From positions 1-50,113 of the forward strand of contig SXZI01000171.1 of assembly GCA_005788035.1 (NCBI GenBank): a DNA stretch of 50,113 bases, given 5' to 3'. Made by a program: the position numbers and the translations under genes. Position 1 is the stretch's first letter. Every line of letters starts with the position of its first letter. Source of the stretch: Bacteroidota bacterium (GTDB lineage: Bacteria > Bacteroidota > Ignavibacteria > Kapaibacteriales > UBA961). This document shows positions 47,241 through 50,113 of the stretch, in pieces. The notes below the pieces were generated by a model, which was not told the DNA's origin, searched no databases, and was given only the letters and a program-made list of their open reading frames with translations.

Positions 47241-48161
47241 TTGAGTATCCATTTCATGAGAACTTTTCTCATTTCAATAATCAGGTTGTACTGCAGACAT
47301 GTTCCGATTCATATCGGAAAGGGATTTCTCATGCGTATGGGAAGAAGAATCCTGCTTTTGGGATTAAAAAAAACCTCATTAATGGCTCATTCATTACATG
47401 GCGTGTCAATGGAAATCGAGTTGCCAAGAGATGCCGGTTGGGATGTATTGTATTTTCGTGGCACATATGAAACGGGAACTACCAAAGTATTTGAATTGCT
47501 TATCCGTGATTTAGATAGAGTGTTTGATATTGGAGCCAATATGGGATGGTACTCTATCATAAGCTCTCGACTTGCGCGCCATGGCGAAGTTCATGCTTTT
47601 GAACCGGTTCCATTCATATATGAAAAATTCAAAAAAAATATCTCATTGAATAATGAAAATGATATTCATGTCAATAATATTGCACTTGGCAGAGAAAAGC
47701 ATGGTTCCATAGCAATGCATACCTTTGATGGATTGTATCATGGTCATAGTTCTATGTCCACGTTGAATCGTACAGATTATACCACTGTGCACGTTCCCAT
47801 GACTACACTTGATTCATATTGTGAAGAACATGGTATCGGTAGAATCGATTTCATAAAGATGGATACCGAAGGTGCCGAGATGGAAGTATTGGCAGGGGCT
47901 AAACAATTGATGAGTGGATCTTTTCCACCAATATGGCTTATTGAATTGAATGATGAGACATGCGCAGCTTTTGGATATAAACCACATCAATTGATTGATC
48001 AATTGTGTTCTTATCACAAGTATGAATTATATGTGATTCAGGGGGCTTGGGGAAGAGTGCGAAACATGAGAGATTCGCATGACTATGAGCACGGCGATAA
48101 TCTATTGTGTATTCCACAGTACAGAAGTGATGCCTTGGAACAAATCAAAAGTTTATTCTAA
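47241..48161 (+). CDS. FkbM-family methyltransferase
   Basis: VFDIGANMGWYSIISSRLARHGEVHAFEPVPFIYEKFKKNI; IDFIKMDTEGAEMEVLAGA. Confidence 0.93.
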   Translation: MSIHFMRTFLISIIRLYCRHVPIHIGKGFLMRMGRRILLLGLKKTSLMAHSLHGVSMEIELPRDAGWDVLYFRGTYETGTTKVFELLIRDLDRVFDIGANMGWYSIISSRLARHGEVHAFEPVPFIYEKFKKNISLNNENDIHVNNIALGREKHGSIAMHTFDGLYHGHSSMSTLNRTDYTTVHVPMTTLDSYCEEHGIGRIDFIKMDTEGAEMEVLAGAKQLMSGSFPPIWLIELNDETCAAFGYKPHQLIDQLCSYHKYELYVIQGAWGRVRNMRDSHDYEHGDNLLCIPQYRSDALEQIKSLF

Positions 48162-49078
48162 GAGCGTACATGCATTGAAAGTCTGTGCAAACTCCATATG
48201 ATGATAGATGCACAAAATAAATGAATAGGTTGCATCAGGGCAGGCACAGAAAAATATGTCATAACTATGCCGGATAGTGTTGATATAGTTAAACCTGAAG
48301 TTAATAAGACGGCAGGTATAATCACCCTCTTCCACATTGCATATGAGGTTTTGAATGTATAAAGGATATATCCATTGAGTCCCAAAATCAAAAGAGAGAA
48401 TGATCTGTGAACGGGGAATATATTGGAGAGATTATCAATCCAAATCTCTCTTTGCATAAAATTGAGTGATTTTGCCAATACGTCGATTTCTTCTCTTACC
48501 TGTGTGCCTAACAATACCTGTAGAAACATTAAAGCAAGTGCAATGTAGGTGAATCTATGCATGCGTCTATCTCGTATCCTTTCAGGATACTCAGTGAAAG
48601 CTACATAATTAGCGATCATCAGAATCAGAAATGCGACCATCATATGAATTGTTATACGATAGGGTGCCAGATTCGATGAAACTACAAGAGCACCAAGCCA
48701 TCCCTGAAAACCTGTGAGAAACAATAATAGCAGTGAACCCCAAAAGCGATGCGGATACTGTTTTCTTTTCGATAGCGATAATCCAGCTTGTACTAATACA
48801 GATATTCCAAGCAAAGCACCTAAAAGGCGATTTATATACTCAATCCATGTTTTCGTGGCATCGAACGGATCTGCGGGAATACCATCATTAGCATACAGTT
48901 CTTGATACTTTGCAGGTAATTGATCTGCAGATGTTGGTGGTATGATTAGACCATAGCATGATGGCCAATCGGGGCAACCCATTCCTGATTGTGTAGACCT
49001 AACTATACTACCCGCTGCTATCACCAAAATGACCAAAATGGTAGTTATGGAATATATATGTCGGGAAGAAAATCTCAT
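48158..49078 (-). CDS. ctaA: Heme A synthase (COX15/CtaA family)
   Basis: GSIVRSTQSGMGCPDWPSCYGLIIP; TGFQGWLGALVVSSNLAPYRITIHMMVAFL; VHRSFSLLILG; QPIHLFCASII. Start at the MRFSSRHIY ATG, overlapping the upstream stop. Confidence 0.92.
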   Translation of the reverse strand: MRFSSRHIYSITTILVILVIAAGSIVRSTQSGMGCPDWPSCYGLIIPPTSADQLPAKYQELYANDGIPADPFDATKTWIEYINRLLGALLGISVLVQAGLSLSKRKQYPHRFWGSLLLLFLTGFQGWLGALVVSSNLAPYRITIHMMVAFLILMIANYVAFTEYPERIRDRRMHRFTYIALALMFLQVLLGTQVREEIDVLAKSLNFMQREIWIDNLSNIFPVHRSFSLLILGLNGYILYTFKTSYAMWKRVIIPAVLLTSGLTISTLSGIVMTYFSVPALMQPIHLFCASIIIWSLHRLSMHVRS

Positions 49079-50113
49079 TGTGCAATATAGAATTCGGTGA
49101 ACAATCTGTGGAGATTCCAAATATCAATCTTGGATGCAATCTCGAAAGGGGAATGCATCGAAAGTAGAGGTATTCCAATATCGATTACCTCCATATCTTC
49201 TTTGCTCATTTGTCCTCCAATGGTTCCACCTCCGCCGGTTTCAACTTTATAAGAGGCTGTTTGCCAGGGAATTGATTTCTTGTCAAGAATATTACGCATC
49301 CATGCTGTGAATTCGGAATTTGCATCAAATGATCTTCCATACCGTTTGATGCTGGGGCCAAAACCGAGTTTTGCAGCATTGGTGCGTTCAGACAAGCCGG
49401 GGAATAATGGACTGATTCCATCATTTGCATCAGCAGATATGACTTTTGCCTGAGATAGAGCAGTTCTTGTTGTATTCTCGGAGAATGTTTGCCCTGCTTG
49501 AGCTTCTGCAATAATGCCATAAATCTTATTCAAAAATGATGAAGATGCGCCTGTATTATTAACATTACCTGTTTCTTCATTATCAACGATATAGGCCAAT
49601 GATGTATAAGTAGGGCTTTTATCAAGATCAATTAATGAACGAATTGCCACATAACTGCATGATCTATCATCTTGACCATAAGATCCAATCAGCGAACGGT
49701 CTAGGCCAATATCACGAGGGGCAAGAGCGGGTGTGATATGTAATTCCGCACTGACTAGATCTTCTTCTGTGCAATTGTACGAGGAAGAAAGTATGCTCAT
49801 GACGGTATTGATGATTGAGTTTTTTTGATCAGGTATTGAACCAATGATTGGATCCATTTCTTCGCCTTCCATTACCCCGGTATACTCGCGTTTACGCAAT
49901 GGGGAATCCACATGCGGTGCAGCATCAGGAATAATAATGACAGGATCTTCAGGTTTTCTGCCTATTTCAACTTGAATGGTAGATCCATCTTTTTTATCGA
50001 TTCTTCCGGACAACATCAACGGTATATTCAACCACTGATATTTCTTAATCCCACCATAGTATATCGTTTGAAATAAAGCAAAACCTTCTTGTTCATATAA
50101 TGGTCGGGCTTTG
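49075..50113 (-). CDS. M18-family (aspartyl) aminopeptidase, partial at window end
   Basis: YYGGIKKYQWLNIPLMLSGRI...ALAPRDIGLDRSLIGSYGQDDRSCSYVAIRSLI...YIVDNEETGN...VETGGGGTIGGQMSKEDMEVIDIGIPLLSMHSPFEIASKIDIW. The frame stays open to the window edge. Confidence 0.9.
   Translation of the reverse strand, partial: KARPLYEQEGFALFQTIYYGGIKKYQWLNIPLMLSGRIDKKDGSTIQVEIGRKPEDPVIIIPDAAPHVDSPLRKREYTGVMEGEEMDPIIGSIPDQKNSIINTVMSILSSSYNCTEEDLVSAELHITPALAPRDIGLDRSLIGSYGQDDRSCSYVAIRSLIDLDKSPTYTSLAYIVDNEETGNVNNTGASSSFLNKIYGIIAEAQAGQTFSENTTRTALSQAKVISADANDGISPLFPGLSERTNAAKLGFGPSIKRYGRSFDANSEFTAWMRNILDKKSIPWQTASYKVETGGGGTIGGQMSKEDMEVIDIGIPLLSMHSPFEIASKIDIWNLHRLFTEFYIAQ

Noticed and set aside
1-50113. Mobile elements, prophage, CRISPR arrays, defence islands, tRNA/rRNA genes
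   Set aside because: No transposase, integrase, Cas, restriction-modification or toxin-antitoxin proteins appear in the translations, no direct-repeat array was seen, and no convincing tRNA cloverleaf was found in the short intergenic gaps by eye.

Overview
This 50 kb AT-rich bacterial chromosomal window is dense with housekeeping and metabolic genes. I see no phage, transposase, CRISPR array, tRNA or rRNA. Two predicted secreted proteins end in T9SS-type sorting domains. With the panD, glyA, rpoN, hppD, lon and ctaA complement, this suggests a member of the Bacteroidota / Chlorobi / Ignavibacteria / Kapabacteria assemblage; the placement is inference. Most genes belong to recognisable families: mrp, mce, panD, fused 2-oxoacid dehydrogenase E1, glyA, rpoN, a DHODH-like protein, a phnE-like permease, an RRM protein, gdh, hppD, hisC, psd, lnt, nadD, queC, sppA, HU, recN, topA, fur, speA, namZ/DUF1343, plsC, lon, glgA, ispE, a peroxiredoxin, FkbM, ctaA and an M18 aminopeptidase. 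The observations most worth following up are: (1) a translationally coupled HAD-UbiA fusion plus DprE1-like oxidase pair, resembling the mycobacterial decaprenylphosphoryl-arabinose pathway, with Ala where the benzothiazinone-target Cys is expected; (2) a metal ABC permease fused to a DtxR/MntR-like domain that appears to keep most Mn-type ligands, with its likely ATPase about 13 kb away; (3) a five-gene operon combining a T9SS-targeted CxxCH protein, YceI, a small two-TM protein and an ABC-2 exporter; (4) a stand-alone SpoT-like HD protein lacking one expected metal ligand; (5) a 31-aa ultra-basic ribosomal-type ORF (COX24/bS22-like) missed by the ORF track; and (6) five convergent gene pairs with zero or negative 3' spacing, one sharing a hairpin whose loop holds both stop codons. 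All family calls come from reading the translations; no database search was run.
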